DNA of 64,000 bases from Propionivibrio soli (GTDB lineage Bacteria > Pseudomonadota > Gammaproteobacteria > Burkholderiales > Rhodocyclaceae), in NCBI RefSeq assembly GCF_025770765.1, contig NZ_JANZKY010000001.1, positions 389,665 to 453,664 of the forward strand, given 5' to 3'. The position numbers were made by a program, and so were the translations under genes. This document shows positions 1 to 9,708 of the stretch, piece by piece; position 1 is the stretch's first letter, and each line of letters starts with the position of its first letter. Under the pieces are notes generated by a model, which saw only the letters and a list, made by a program, of their open reading frames with translations, was not told the DNA's origin and did no database searches.

Positions 1-841
1 TGCCAAGGAAAAACAGCAAGGCACCGATGAAGATCGCCGGGTGATGGGCGAAGACGACAATGGCGACAAGAAACCCCAGGTGGACCGCGATGAGGGCCGG
101 CGGCACGCTCGGCTTGTCTGGCTCGTCGCTGCCCGCAAGGCCAGCCAGCTCCCTTCGGAAAACGAAGGTGGCGAGGGCGGAATTCGTCAACACGGCAATA
201 GCGGCTCTCCAGCCGAACTCGCTCATCATGAAGGCAATATCCCAGTTCCACTTGGCGGCCACCATGAGGACCGGCGGTGCGGCGAAGGGCGTCAACGTGC
301 CACCGATGGAGATGTTTACAAACAGCACACCCAGCGTCGCGTATTTCAGCCGGGTCGAGGCCTGGCTGGTGAACAGCCGATTGCGGAGCATCAGAGCGGC
401 CAGCGTCATGGCCGCGGGCTCGGTAATGAACGAGCCGAGGAGCGGGACGAAAAAGAGGATGACGAAATAACTCGCCATGGCCGACGGCAACGGAAACGCC
501 CGAGCGGCAAGGCGTACCATCCCACCGCTGACATCAAGAATGGGTCGAGTGCCGGCCACGACCATCACCGCAAACACGAACATCGGTTCGGTGAAGTCCC
601 GGGCTTCGACGTAACTGACAGCCTTCTCGCCGCTTTCGAAGGCGGCAACGAAAAGCACCAGTACCAACGCCCAGAAGCCGAAGACAACTTCGACCTCCCC
701 CAGCAGGTGCCATATCCCCGCATGCCGGGGTTGAATATGCGCGAGATGGGCAAAATACTTGACGGAGAACGTGTGGATAAGCGCGATCGCGAAAAGGATC
801 GCCGCGCCGATCTCGATAAAATGCGTTACAGAAGAGTCCAT
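1..841 (-). CDS. Putative Na+/H+ antiporter, 3' end beyond the window
   Basis: I read this minus-strand frame directly: it opens with ATG at 841, behind a GGAGAAG Shine-Dalgarno sequence, and stays open for 280 codons to the window edge. The product is a polytopic inner-membrane protein with many hydrophobic segments. Recognisable stretches are HLLGEVEVVFGFWAL near residue 46 and VNISIGGTLTPFAAPPVLMV near residue 175. These resemble the family of putative Na+/H+ antiporters (about 430 residues), so roughly the first two thirds is present. Transport substrate and direction are inferred only from family resemblance. It is divergent from narK1, with about 490 bases between them. Confidence 0.7.
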   Translation of the reverse strand, partial: MDSSVTHFIEIGAAILFAIALIHTFSVKYFAHLAHIQPRHAGIWHLLGEVEVVFGFWALVLVLFVAAFESGEKAVSYVEARDFTEPMFVFAVMVVAGTRPILDVSGGMVRLAARAFPLPSAMASYFVILFFVPLLGSFITEPAAMTLAALMLRNRLFTSQASTRLKYATLGVLFVNISIGGTLTPFAAPPVLMVAAKWNWDIAFMMSEFGWRAAIAVLTNSALATFVFRRELAGLAGSDEPDKPSVPPALIAVHLGFLVAIVVFAHHPAIFIGALLFFLG

Positions 842-1332
842 GGTCGCATCTTCTCCACATCGCGTCCCGTTGGGGCCGATTTTCCCGATTCGGATGGGCT
901 GATTCCTTCGGCCGCTGGTTTGATTACTTCTTTCCCGATATTCGAAAGAGAAAGAACGCCGTCGCCACACCGTGCAAGAAGCTTGCTGCCCAAGGACCAA
1001 TCGGTGTGCGGAAAGCCGACGTGCGCTGAGCGTTCCGTATATCTCGTCGGCGGAACAGTTCAACGATGCCCAGGCGGACCTTCCCGGTTTTCTGATTCGC
1101 CGTTACCAGCCAGAGGCCCCATGTTACCGGAATAGCGCCCGCGGGCGCGGCCGGTTGACGAAGCCAGTTCATGGTGGAACGGTGGATCGGCTAAGCATCC
1201 ATAGTTCTTTCGAACTATCCCCTGATCCCCGCACCTAGTTCCTTTTTCCTCCCGCGCTCGTCCTTCAGGAGAATTTCGCCACCGGGTCGCCTTGCCTAAA
1301 TTGCGTTCATGGCAATCCAAAGGGGGAAGGAC
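842..1332. other. Intergenic region between divergent antiporter and nar operon
   Basis: This 491-base stretch separates the divergent starts of the antiporter gene and narK1. I found no convincing gene in it. I looked for an FNR-type site (TTGAT-N4-ATCAA) upstream of narK1 and saw none. The clearest element is the perfect 7-base inverted repeat at 1201-1218. The nar promoter must lie here, because narK1 is the first gene of the operon. Confidence 0.5.
1201..1218. promoter_or_regulatory. Inverted repeat upstream of narK1, possible operator
   Basis: ATAGTTC-TTTC-GAACTAT is a perfect 7-base inverted repeat with a 4-base spacer, about 115 bases before the preferred narK1 start. It resembles neither an FNR nor a NarL site. 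It could bind a dimeric regulator of narK1 or of the divergent antiporter gene. The assignment rests on symmetry and position alone. Confidence 0.35.
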
Positions 1333-2577
1333 ATGACTCGCAAGCGGCAGGCGCTCTCCGTATTGATGGTGAGCACACTCGCGTTCACGGCGTGTTTCAT
1401 GGTCTGGATGATGTTCGGCGTCATCGGCATTCCGATCAAGAAGGCGCTCAACCTCAACGCGACGGAGTTCGGTCTGCTGACCGCGACACCCGTGCTGACA
1501 GGATCACTGGTACGTGTGCCGCTCGGTATCTGGACCGACAAGTACGGTGGGCGCATCGTCATGACGCTACTCATGGCGGCCACGATTCCGGCCATCTGGC
1601 TGATGAGCTACGCGACCGAATACTGGCACTTCCTGGTTATCGGCCTCTTCGTCGGCCTGGCCGGCGGTTCGTTCTCGGTCGGCACCCCCTATGTCGCCCG
1701 CTGGTTCCAGCGCGAGCAGCAGGGATTCGCGATGGGGATCTACGGCGCCGGCAACTCGGGTGCGGCGGTCAACAAATTCCTGGCCCCGACGCTGGTCGTC
1801 GCTTTCGGCTGGACCGCGGTGCCGGCGGTATACGCCGCCGTCATGACCGCGATCGTCGTTCTATTCTGGTTGTTCAGCTACAGCGATCCGGCACATCACG
1901 TTTCCGGGGCCATCCGCTTTAGCGATCAGTTACGCGCGCTAAAGGATCCCCGGGTTCTCAAGTACTGCCAGTTCTACAGCATCGTCTTTGGCGGCTACGT
2001 CGCGCTTTCGCTGTGGATGGTGCAGTACTACGTGGGCGAGTTCGGCCTCGATATTCGTACGGCCGCACTGCTCGCGACCTGCTTCTCGCTGCCCGGCGGC
2101 GTGCTGCGCGCAGTGGGCGGCTGGATGTCCGACAAATGGGGCGCTCACAGCGTTACCTGGTGGGTGATGTGGGTGAGCTGGGTCTGTCTCTTCCTCCTGA
2201 GTTATCCGCAAACCGACGTGACGATCGCCACCGCCTCGGGCCCGGTGATATTCCACATCGGTCTCAACATCTATCTGTTCACGGCGCTGATGTTCATCCT
2301 CGGCATCGCCTTCGCGTTCGGCAAGGCGAGCGTCTTCAAGTACATCAGCGACGACTATCCGCACAACATCGGCACCATCAGCGGCATCGTCGGCCTCGCC
2401 GGCGGTCTGGGCGGATTCATCCTGCCGATCATGTTCGGCGCACTGATGGACATCACCGGCATTCGTTCCAGCGCTTTCATGCTCATGTACGGGATCGTCT
2501 GGGTCTCGTTGATCTGGATGTACTGGACCGAGGTCCGCCGTCGCGACGTGGTTGGCGCGACTCAGTTCGCCGACTAG
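1333..2577 (+). CDS. narK1: Nitrate/nitrite transporter, NarK1 type
   Basis: Major facilitator superfamily protein of the nitrate/nitrite porter family with about 12 membrane segments; the position fits a NarK1-type nitrate:proton symporter. The loop between the second and third helices has the MFS motif GIWTDKYGG, and a glycine-rich signature GIYGAGNSGAAVN follows. The ATG at 1333 is preferred because AGGGGG lies seven bases upstream; an in-frame ATG at 1309 would add eight residues but has no ribosome binding site. It is first in the cluster and is followed after 48 bases by narK2, as in other two-transporter nar operons of denitrifiers. The division of labour between NarK1 and NarK2 comes from such systems. 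Confidence 0.88.
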   Translation: MTRKRQALSVLMVSTLAFTACFMVWMMFGVIGIPIKKALNLNATEFGLLTATPVLTGSLVRVPLGIWTDKYGGRIVMTLLMAATIPAIWLMSYATEYWHFLVIGLFVGLAGGSFSVGTPYVARWFQREQQGFAMGIYGAGNSGAAVNKFLAPTLVVAFGWTAVPAVYAAVMTAIVVLFWLFSYSDPAHHVSGAIRFSDQLRALKDPRVLKYCQFYSIVFGGYVALSLWMVQYYVGEFGLDIRTAALLATCFSLPGGVLRAVGGWMSDKWGAHSVTWWVMWVSWVCLFLLSYPQTDVTIATASGPVIFHIGLNIYLFTALMFILGIAFAFGKASVFKYISDDYPHNIGTISGIVGLAGGLGGFILPIMFGALMDITGIRSSAFMLMYGIVWVSLIWMYWTEVRRRDVVGATQFAD

Positions 2578-2625
2578 CCACTCGATAAAGCAACAACTCC
2601 GCAAGGCGCAAATCAGGGAGACACC

Positions 2626-4284
2626 ATGCTCGATACCGCTACTCGCCCCTTACCCGCCGGAAACGCGAAGCCTTCCGGCGCCGACATCGCCGACTGGCGC
2701 CCCGAAGACGACGCGTTCTGGGAATCGACCGGAAAGCGCATTGCCTACCGCAACCTGTGGATCTCGATTCCTTGCCTGCTCTGCGGTTTCGCCGTGTGGG
2801 GCATGTGGGGAATCATCACGGTGCAGATGATCAACCTCGGCTTCCCGTTCAGCCAGGCGGAACTCTTTTCGCTGACGGCCATTTCGGGTCTCGCCGGCGC
2901 GACGATGCGCATCCCGGCGTCGTTCTTGATCCGTCTCGCCGGGGGGCGCAACACGATCTTCCTGACGACGGCGATGCTGCTCGCGCCGGCGATCGGTACC
3001 GGCATCGTGTTGCAACACAAAGACTGGCCGCTGTGGGCTTTCCAGCTGATGGCACTGTGGTCCGGCGTCGGCGGCGGCAATTTCGCGAGCTCGATGTCGA
3101 ACATCAGTACCTTCTTCCCGAAACGCCTGCAGGGTACGGCTCTCGGCCTCAACGCCGGTCTCGGCAACTTCGGCGTCACGAGCATGCAGATCGTCATCCC
3201 GCTCGTCATGACGACGAGCCTGCTCGGTGCCTTCGGCGGCGAACCGATGACGCTGATCAAAGATTCCGGCTGGATCTTCGGCCGCATTCCCGCCGGGACG
3301 CCGACCTGGATCCAGAACGCCGGCCTCGCTTGGGTGCTGTCGCTCGTTCCGCTGGCCGGCTTCTGCTGGTTCGGCATGAACAACCTGAAGACGGTCTCGT
3401 CCGACACCGGCCATCCGATCGTCGCCTTCCTCAAGATCACATGGCTGTACACCCTCTCGTTCGTTCCGGCAGGTGTCGGCCTCTATCTCTACCTCCCGGC
3501 TCCCAGCGGACTGGGCGTGCTCAACATGTGGCTGACCATGCCGCTGATCATCGTCAGTACGCTGTTGGTGATGAAGCTCACGGCGTTCGGCACGATGAAG
3601 GAGAACATCGCCAAGCAGTTCGCCATCTTCAGCAATAAGCACACGTGGTCGATGACGCTGCTTTACATCGTGACCTTCGGTTCGTTCATCGGTTTTTCGA
3701 TGGCGTTGCCGCTCTCGATCAAGGTGATATTCGGCGTCAGCCACGTACCGGACGCAGCGGGAGTGATGCAGCACACGCTGAACAACCCGAATTCGCCGCA
3801 GGCGCTCACCTACGCCTGGATCGGCCCCTTCGTGGGCGCGCTGATCCGGCCCGTGGGCGGTTGGATCGCGGACAAGATCGGCGGCTCGATCGTGACCCAG
3901 ATCATCTCGGCCGTGATGGTCGCCGCCTCGGCGGCGGTCGGCTACGTCATGATGTTGGCGTACGCGTCGGCAACGCCGGAACAGTACTTCCCGGCGTTCA
4001 TGACGCTCTTCGTCATCCTCTTCGCCGCCAGCGGCATCGGCAACGGCTCTACGTTCCGCACCATCGGCGTCATTTTCGATCGCCAACAGGCCGGCCCCGT
4101 ACTCGGATGGACTTCAGCCGTCGCCGCGTACGGCGCGTTCGTCGCCCCCGTCGTCATCGGCAATCAGATTACCGCCGGCGCGCCGCAACTCGCGATGTAC
4201 GGCTTCGCCGCGTTCTACGCACTGTGCCTGATTCTCAACTGGGCGTTCTACCTGCGGGCCGGCGCCGAGATCCGCAACCCTTGA
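2626..4284 (+). CDS. narK2: Nitrate/nitrite transporter, NarK2 type
   Basis: 552-residue MFS nitrate/nitrite porter, longer than NarK1 because of extended loops, with a soluble N-terminus of about 40 residues before the first membrane helix. The two nitrate-porter glycine signatures are visible: GLNAGLGNFGVTSMQ in the first half and GIGNGSTFRTIG in the second. The start has AGGGAGACACC immediately upstream. In paired systems this type is the nitrate/nitrite antiporter that exports the nitrite made by NarGHI, which fits its position directly before narG (55 bases). Exact transport mode cannot be read from the sequence. Confidence 0.88.
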   Translation: MLDTATRPLPAGNAKPSGADIADWRPEDDAFWESTGKRIAYRNLWISIPCLLCGFAVWGMWGIITVQMINLGFPFSQAELFSLTAISGLAGATMRIPASFLIRLAGGRNTIFLTTAMLLAPAIGTGIVLQHKDWPLWAFQLMALWSGVGGGNFASSMSNISTFFPKRLQGTALGLNAGLGNFGVTSMQIVIPLVMTTSLLGAFGGEPMTLIKDSGWIFGRIPAGTPTWIQNAGLAWVLSLVPLAGFCWFGMNNLKTVSSDTGHPIVAFLKITWLYTLSFVPAGVGLYLYLPAPSGLGVLNMWLTMPLIIVSTLLVMKLTAFGTMKENIAKQFAIFSNKHTWSMTLLYIVTFGSFIGFSMALPLSIKVIFGVSHVPDAAGVMQHTLNNPNSPQALTYAWIGPFVGALIRPVGGWIADKIGGSIVTQIISAVMVAASAAVGYVMMLAYASATPEQYFPAFMTLFVILFAASGIGNGSTFRTIGVIFDRQQAGPVLGWTSAVAAYGAFVAPVVIGNQITAGAPQLAMYGFAAFYALCLILNWAFYLRAGAEIRNP

Positions 4285-4339
4285 GGCGCGTGCTCGACAC
4301 CGTCACCGCTTTCGTACCCACCGGATTCCAGAGGCAACC

Positions 4340-7300
4340 ATGAGCCATTTTCTCGATCGACTCACCTACTTCAAGCAACCGCGCGAAAGCTTCTCGGGCG
4401 ACCACGGCGTCACGACCGGCGAGGATCGTACCTGGGAAGACGCGTATCGCGATCGTTGGGCGCACGACAAGATTGTGCGCTCGACGCACGGCGTCAACTG
4501 CACGGGTTCCTGCTCGTGGAAGATCTACGTCAAGGGCGGCATCGTCACCTGGGAAACGCAGCAGACCGACTACCCGCGTACGCGCTGGGACATGCCCAAC
4601 CACGAACCGCGCGGCTGCGCGCGAGGCGCGAGCTACAGCTGGTATCTCTATAGCGCCAACCGCGTGAAGTACCCGCTGGTGCGCGGCCGCCTGCTCAAGC
4701 TGTGGCGCGAGGCGCGGCTCACGCACGATCCGGTCGATGCGTGGGCGGCCATCGTCGGCGACGAGGAAAAGCGCCGGAGCTACCAAGTGGTCCGCGGCAT
4801 GGGCGGTTTCGTGCGCGCGAACTGGGACGAAGTGAACGAGATGGTCGCCGCCGCCAACGTGCACACGATCCGCACGTATGGACCGGACCGCGTCATCGGC
4901 TTCTCGCCGATCCCCGCCATGTCGATGGTTTCGTACGCTGCCGGCTCGCGCTACCTCTCCCTCATCGGCGGCGTCTGCATGAGCTTCTACGACTGGTACT
5001 GCGACCTGCCGCCGGCGAGCCCGCAGGTGTGGGGCGAGCAGACCGACGTCCCCGAATCGGCCGACTGGTACAACTCGACCTTCCTCATCGCCTGGGGTTC
5101 GAACGTGCCGCAGACGCGTACGCCGGACGCGCATTTCTTCACCGAGGTGCGCTACAAGGGCGCCAAGACGGTAGCCGTGACGCCGGACTACTCGGAAGTC
5201 GCCAAGCTGAGCGACATCTGGATGAAACCCAAGCAGGGTACCGACGCCGCCGTCGCCATGGCGATGGGCCATGTGATCCTCAAGGATTTCTACTTCCCTG
5301 ACGGCAGCAACGGACGTTCGGTACGCAGCGCTTATTTCGACAACTATGTGCGCCGTTACACAGACATGCCGATGCTGGTGCTGCTCAAGGAACAGACACT
5401 TCCCGACGGCAGCACCGCCATGGTGCCCGATCGCTACCTGCGCGCTTCGGACTTCGCCGACCGGCTCGGCGCGACGAACAACCCCGAATGGAAAACGGTG
5501 GCTATCGACGAGGCGGGCAACGTCGTACTGCCCAACGGCGCCATCGGCTTCCGTTGGGGGCCGGACGGGCGTACCGACGCCGGCCAGTGGAACCTCGAAG
5601 CCAAGGAGGCAACGGGCGGCCGCGACGTGACGCTGCAGCTCTCATTGCTCGAAGGCGAACACGCGACGACGGATACGGCCAAGGTGGCCTTCCCCTACTT
5701 TGGCGGCATCGCCCACGAGCACTTCCCGAACAACACCCTCGGCAATGGCGGCAACGTGCTGGTGCGCACCGTTCCCGTTCGCCACCTGGCGCTCGCCGAC
5801 GGAAACGGAACGAAAAAAGCCGCCGTGGCCACGGTGTTCGACCTGCAGGTCGCCAACTACGGTGTCGCACGCGGGTTACCCGGCGAACTCGCGGCACGCG
5901 ATTTCGACGACGACACACCCTACACGCCGGCGTGGCAGGAACGCATTACCGGCACGCCGCGCGAGCAGGTGATCGCGGTCGCCCGTCAGTTCGCCGACAA
6001 CGCCCACAAGACCCAAGGCAAGTCGATGGTGATCATCGGCGCCGCGATGAATCACTGGTATCACGCCGACATGAACTACCGGGGCGTCATCAACATGCTG
6101 ATGCTGTGCGGCTGCATCGGCAAGAGCGGCGGCGGCTGGGCGCATTACGTCGGCCAGGAGAAACTCCGGCCGCAGACCGGCTGGACGGCGCTGGCCTTCG
6201 CGCTCGACTGGATCCGCCCGCCGCGGCAGATGAACTCGACGAGCTTTTTCTACGCGCACTCGGACCAATGGCGCTACGAAAAGCTCGGCGTCGAGGAAAT
6301 CCTCTCGCCGCTCGCCGACAAGTCGCAATACGGCGGCAGCATGATCGACTACAACGTGCGCGCCGAGCGCATGGGCTGGCTCCCCTCGGCGCCGCAACTC
6401 AAGACCAACCCGTTGCATGTCGTGCGCAATGCGGTGGCGACCGGCCTCGACCCGAAGGATTACGCCGTCGGCGCGTTGAAGGACGGTTCTTTGCAGATGA
6501 GCTGCGAAGACCCGGATCACCCGGACAACTGGCCGCGCAATCTCTTCGTATGGCGTTCGAATATTCTCGGATCGAGCGGCAAAGGGCACGAGTACTTCCT
6601 CAAACACCTGCTCGGCACGAGCCATGGTGTTCAGGGCAAGGACCTGGGCCCAGACGACGCGAAGCCGGCAGAAGTCGTGTGGCACGACAAGGCGCCCGAG
6701 GGCAAGCTCGACCTCGTGGTCACGCTCGACTTCCGCATGAGCACGACCTGCCTGTATTCCGACATCGTGCTGCCGACCGCCACCTGGTACGAGAAGAACG
6801 ATCTCAATACCAGCGACATGCACCCGTTCATCCACCCGTTGTCGACGGCGGTCGATCCGGCGTGGCAGGCGAAGAGCGACTGGGAAATCTACAAGGGTTT
6901 CGCGAAGAAATTCAGCGAAGTCTGCGTCGGCCATCTCGGCGTCGAGCGCGAACTCGTGCTCACGCCGCTGATGCACGACTCGCCCGCCGAGCTGGCGCAG
7001 CCGTTCGGCGTCAAAGACTGGAAACGCGGCGAAGTGGATCTCGTGCCGGGCAAGACGGCGCCCAACATGGCTGTCGTCGAACGCGACTACCCGAACGTGT
7101 ACAAACGCTTCACAGCGCTCGGCCCGCTCATGGACAAGGTCGGCAACGGCGGCAAGGGCATCGCCTGGAACACCCAAACGGAAGTCACTCAGCTAGGCGA
7201 CCTGAACGGTCGCGTGACCGCCGAGGGCGCAACCTGCGGCATGCCGAAGATCGAAACCGACATCGACGCTTGCGAAGTCATCCTGCAGCTCGCTCCCGAA

Positions 7301-8170
7301 ACCAACGGCCATGTCGCGGTGAAGGCATGGGAAGCGCTCGGCAAGCAAACGGGCCGCGACCACACGCGTCTCGCGCTCTACCGCGAAGACGAGAAGATCC
7401 GTTTCCGCGACGTGCAGGCGCAACCGCGCAAGATCATCAGTTCGCCGACGTGGAGCGGCATCGAGTCGGAGACCGTCTCGTACAACGCCGGCTACACCAA
7501 CGTGCACGAACTGATTCCGTGGCGGACGCTCACTGGCCGCCAGCAGTTCTATCTCGACCATCCGTGGATGGCGGCCTTCGGCGAGGCGTTCTCAAGTTAC
7601 CGGCCTCCGGTCGACCTGAAGACGACGGCCGAGGTGCAGGGCATCAAGCCAAACGGCAATCCCGAGATCGCGCTCAACTTCATCACGCCGCACCAGAAGT
7701 GGGGCATCCACTCGACTTACTCGGACAATCTGCTGATGCTCACGCTCAATCGCGGCGGGCCGGTGATCTGGCTTTCCGAGGACGACGCCCGGCACGCCGG
7801 CATCATCGACAACGACTGGGTGGAGCTCTTCAATGCCAACGGCGCGATTGCGGCGCGCGCGGTGGTCAGCCAGCGCGTCAATCCGGGCATGGTCCTGATG
7901 TACCACGCGCAGGAAAAGATCATCAACACGCCGGGATCGGAAATCACCGGCTTGCGCGGCGGTATCCACAACTCGGTGACACGCATCGTGCTCAAGCCGA
8001 CGCACATGATCGGCGGCTACGCGCAGTTCGCTTACGGCTTCAACTACTACGGCACGATCGGCGCCAACCGCGACGAATTCGTCGTCGTACGCAAGATGAA
8101 CACGGTGGATTGGCTGGACGACGAAGCGCCGTCCACGTCCGCCACGATGGCCGCGGCCTCGGCCCGCTAG
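4340..8170 (+). CDS. narG: Respiratory nitrate reductase alpha subunit NarG
   Basis: Catalytic subunit of membrane-bound nitrate reductase, which reduces nitrate to nitrite at a molybdenum bis-MGD centre on the cytoplasmic side. The N-terminal FS0 cluster ligands His50, Cys54, Cys58 and Cys93 are all present (HGVNCTGSC, then EPRGC), at E. coli numbering plus one. The stretch YNSTFLIAWGSNVPQTRTPD matches the family core. Length (1276 residues) is normal. There is no twin-arginine leader, as expected for cytoplasmic NarG. narH follows after 12 bases. Confidence 0.98.
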   Translation: MSHFLDRLTYFKQPRESFSGDHGVTTGEDRTWEDAYRDRWAHDKIVRSTHGVNCTGSCSWKIYVKGGIVTWETQQTDYPRTRWDMPNHEPRGCARGASYSWYLYSANRVKYPLVRGRLLKLWREARLTHDPVDAWAAIVGDEEKRRSYQVVRGMGGFVRANWDEVNEMVAAANVHTIRTYGPDRVIGFSPIPAMSMVSYAAGSRYLSLIGGVCMSFYDWYCDLPPASPQVWGEQTDVPESADWYNSTFLIAWGSNVPQTRTPDAHFFTEVRYKGAKTVAVTPDYSEVAKLSDIWMKPKQGTDAAVAMAMGHVILKDFYFPDGSNGRSVRSAYFDNYVRRYTDMPMLVLLKEQTLPDGSTAMVPDRYLRASDFADRLGATNNPEWKTVAIDEAGNVVLPNGAIGFRWGPDGRTDAGQWNLEAKEATGGRDVTLQLSLLEGEHATTDTAKVAFPYFGGIAHEHFPNNTLGNGGNVLVRTVPVRHLALADGNGTKKAAVATVFDLQVANYGVARGLPGELAARDFDDDTPYTPAWQERITGTPREQVIAVARQFADNAHKTQGKSMVIIGAAMNHWYHADMNYRGVINMLMLCGCIGKSGGGWAHYVGQEKLRPQTGWTALAFALDWIRPPRQMNSTSFFYAHSDQWRYEKLGVEEILSPLADKSQYGGSMIDYNVRAERMGWLPSAPQLKTNPLHVVRNAVATGLDPKDYAVGALKDGSLQMSCEDPDHPDNWPRNLFVWRSNILGSSGKGHEYFLKHLLGTSHGVQGKDLGPDDAKPAEVVWHDKAPEGKLDLVVTLDFRMSTTCLYSDIVLPTATWYEKNDLNTSDMHPFIHPLSTAVDPAWQAKSDWEIYKGFAKKFSEVCVGHLGVERELVLTPLMHDSPAELAQPFGVKDWKRGEVDLVPGKTAPNMAVVERDYPNVYKRFTALGPLMDKVGNGGKGIAWNTQTEVTQLGDLNGRVTAEGATCGMPKIETDIDACEVILQLAPETNGHVAVKAWEALGKQTGRDHTRLALYREDEKIRFRDVQAQPRKIISSPTWSGIESETVSYNAGYTNVHELIPWRTLTGRQQFYLDHPWMAAFGEAFSSYRPPVDLKTTAEVQGIKPNGNPEIALNFITPHQKWGIHSTYSDNLLMLTLNRGGPVIWLSEDDARHAGIIDNDWVELFNANGAIAARAVVSQRVNPGMVLMYHAQEKIINTPGSEITGLRGGIHNSVTRIVLKPTHMIGGYAQFAYGFNYYGTIGANRDEFVVVRKMNTVDWLDDEAPSTSATMAAASAR

Positions 8171-8182
8171 GAGAAAGACGAC

Positions 8183-9706
8183 ATGAAGATTCGCGCCCAG
8201 ATCGGCATGGTGCTGAACCTCGATAAGTGCATCGGTTGCCACACCTGCTCGGTGACATGCAAGAACGTGTGGACGAACCGGCCGGGGATGGAATACGCCT
8301 GGTTCAACAACGTCGAGAGCAAGCCGGGTATCGGCTACCCGAAAGAGTGGGAAAACCAGGACAAGTGGAACGGCGGTTGGGTACGCAAGGCGGATGGCAC
8401 GATCGAGCCGCGTCAGGGCGGCAAGTGGAAGCTTCTGATGCGCATCTTCGCCAATCCGAACCTGCCGCAGATCGACGACTACTACGAGCCCTTCACCTTC
8501 GATTACGACCACCTACAGTCGGCGCCCGAATCGAAGGCGACGCCGACCGCACGGCCGCGCAGCCTGATCACCGGCAAGCGCATGGAGAAGATCACCTGGG
8601 GACCGAACTGGGAAGAGATCCTCGGCGGTGAGTTTTCGAAGCGCAGCGCCGACAAGAACTTCGACGAGATCCAGAAGGACATCTACGGTCAGTTCGAAAA
8701 CACTTTTATGATGTACCTGCCGCGCCTGTGCGAGCACTGCCTCAACCCGGCGTGCGTAGCGTCGTGCCCTTCCGGCTCGATCTACAAGCGCGAGGAAGAC
8801 GGCATCGTTCTCATCGACCAGGACAAGTGCCGCGGGTGGCGCATGTGCGTGAGCGGCTGCCCATACAAGAAGATCTACTACAACTGGCAGTCCGGCAAGG
8901 CCGAGAAGTGCATCTTCTGCTATCCACGCATCGAAGCCGGTCAGCCGACGGTGTGCTCGGAGACCTGCGTCGGGCGCATCCGCTACCTCGGCGTTCTGCT
9001 CTACGACGCAGACCGCATCGAGGAAGCAGCAAGCGTCGAGCGCGACAGCGATCTGTATCAGGCGCAGCTCGACCTTTTCCTCGACCCGAACGACCCCGCG
9101 ATCATCGAGCAAGCACGCCGTGACGGCATCCCGGAGGCCTGGCTGGAGGCCGCGCGCAACAGCCCGGTGTACAAGATGGCGGTCGACTGGAAGGTGGCAC
9201 TGCCGCTGCACCCTGAGTACCGCACGCTGCCGATGGTCTGGTACGTACCGCCGCTGTCGCCGATCAGCTCCGCCGCGCACGCCGGTCACATCGGCGCCAA
9301 CGGCGAAATCCCCGACGTGCGTCAGTTGCGCATCCCGGTGAAGTACCTCGCCAACCTGCTCACGGCCGGCGATACCGCACCCGTCGAACGCGCGCTCGAA
9401 CGCATGCTGGCGATGCGCGCCTACCAGCGCGACAAGCATGTCGAAGGGCGCATCAACACCGACGTGCTGGCACAGGTCGGCATGACGACCCAGGAGGTCG
9501 AGGCGATGTACCGGATCATGGCGATCGCCAATTACGAGGACCGTTTCGTGATCCCCAGCACGCACCGCGAATACGCCGAGAACACCTTCGACATGCGCGG
9601 CGGTTGCGGCTTCTCGTTCGGCAACGGCTGTTCGGACGGCAGCAGCGCACCGAGCCTGTTCGGTGGCAAGAAGCGGCGCACGATCCCGATCAAGGCGGAG
9701 GTGTAA
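8183..9706 (+). CDS. narH: Respiratory nitrate reductase beta subunit NarH
   Basis: Iron-sulfur electron-transfer subunit between NarI and NarG. The first cluster motif CIGCHTCSVTC has its cysteines at residues 16, 19, 22 and 26, as in E. coli. A second group, CEHCLNPACVASC, follows mid-protein. The motif CRGWRMCVSGCPYKK has the tryptophan that replaces a cysteine at the [3Fe-4S] centre. Length (507 residues) is typical. The start has AGGAGAAAGACG upstream. Only two bases separate its stop from narJ, so the genes are probably translationally coupled. Confidence 0.98.
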   Translation: MKIRAQIGMVLNLDKCIGCHTCSVTCKNVWTNRPGMEYAWFNNVESKPGIGYPKEWENQDKWNGGWVRKADGTIEPRQGGKWKLLMRIFANPNLPQIDDYYEPFTFDYDHLQSAPESKATPTARPRSLITGKRMEKITWGPNWEEILGGEFSKRSADKNFDEIQKDIYGQFENTFMMYLPRLCEHCLNPACVASCPSGSIYKREEDGIVLIDQDKCRGWRMCVSGCPYKKIYYNWQSGKAEKCIFCYPRIEAGQPTVCSETCVGRIRYLGVLLYDADRIEEAASVERDSDLYQAQLDLFLDPNDPAIIEQARRDGIPEAWLEAARNSPVYKMAVDWKVALPLHPEYRTLPMVWYVPPLSPISSAAHAGHIGANGEIPDVRQLRIPVKYLANLLTAGDTAPVERALERMLAMRAYQRDKHVEGRINTDVLAQVGMTTQEVEAMYRIMAIANYEDRFVIPSTHREYAENTFDMRGGCGFSFGNGCSDGSSAPSLFGGKKRRTIPIKAEV

Positions 9707-9708
9707 GC

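Noticed and set aside
924..1172. 82-codon minus-strand open frame between the antiporter and nar genes
   Set aside because: No ribosome binding site, arginine-rich mixed composition and no family resemblance; kept as intergenic.
5488..8226. Very long second-frame open reading frame inside narG
   Set aside because: Arginine-rich shadow of a GC-rich gene; narG motifs are all in the other frame.
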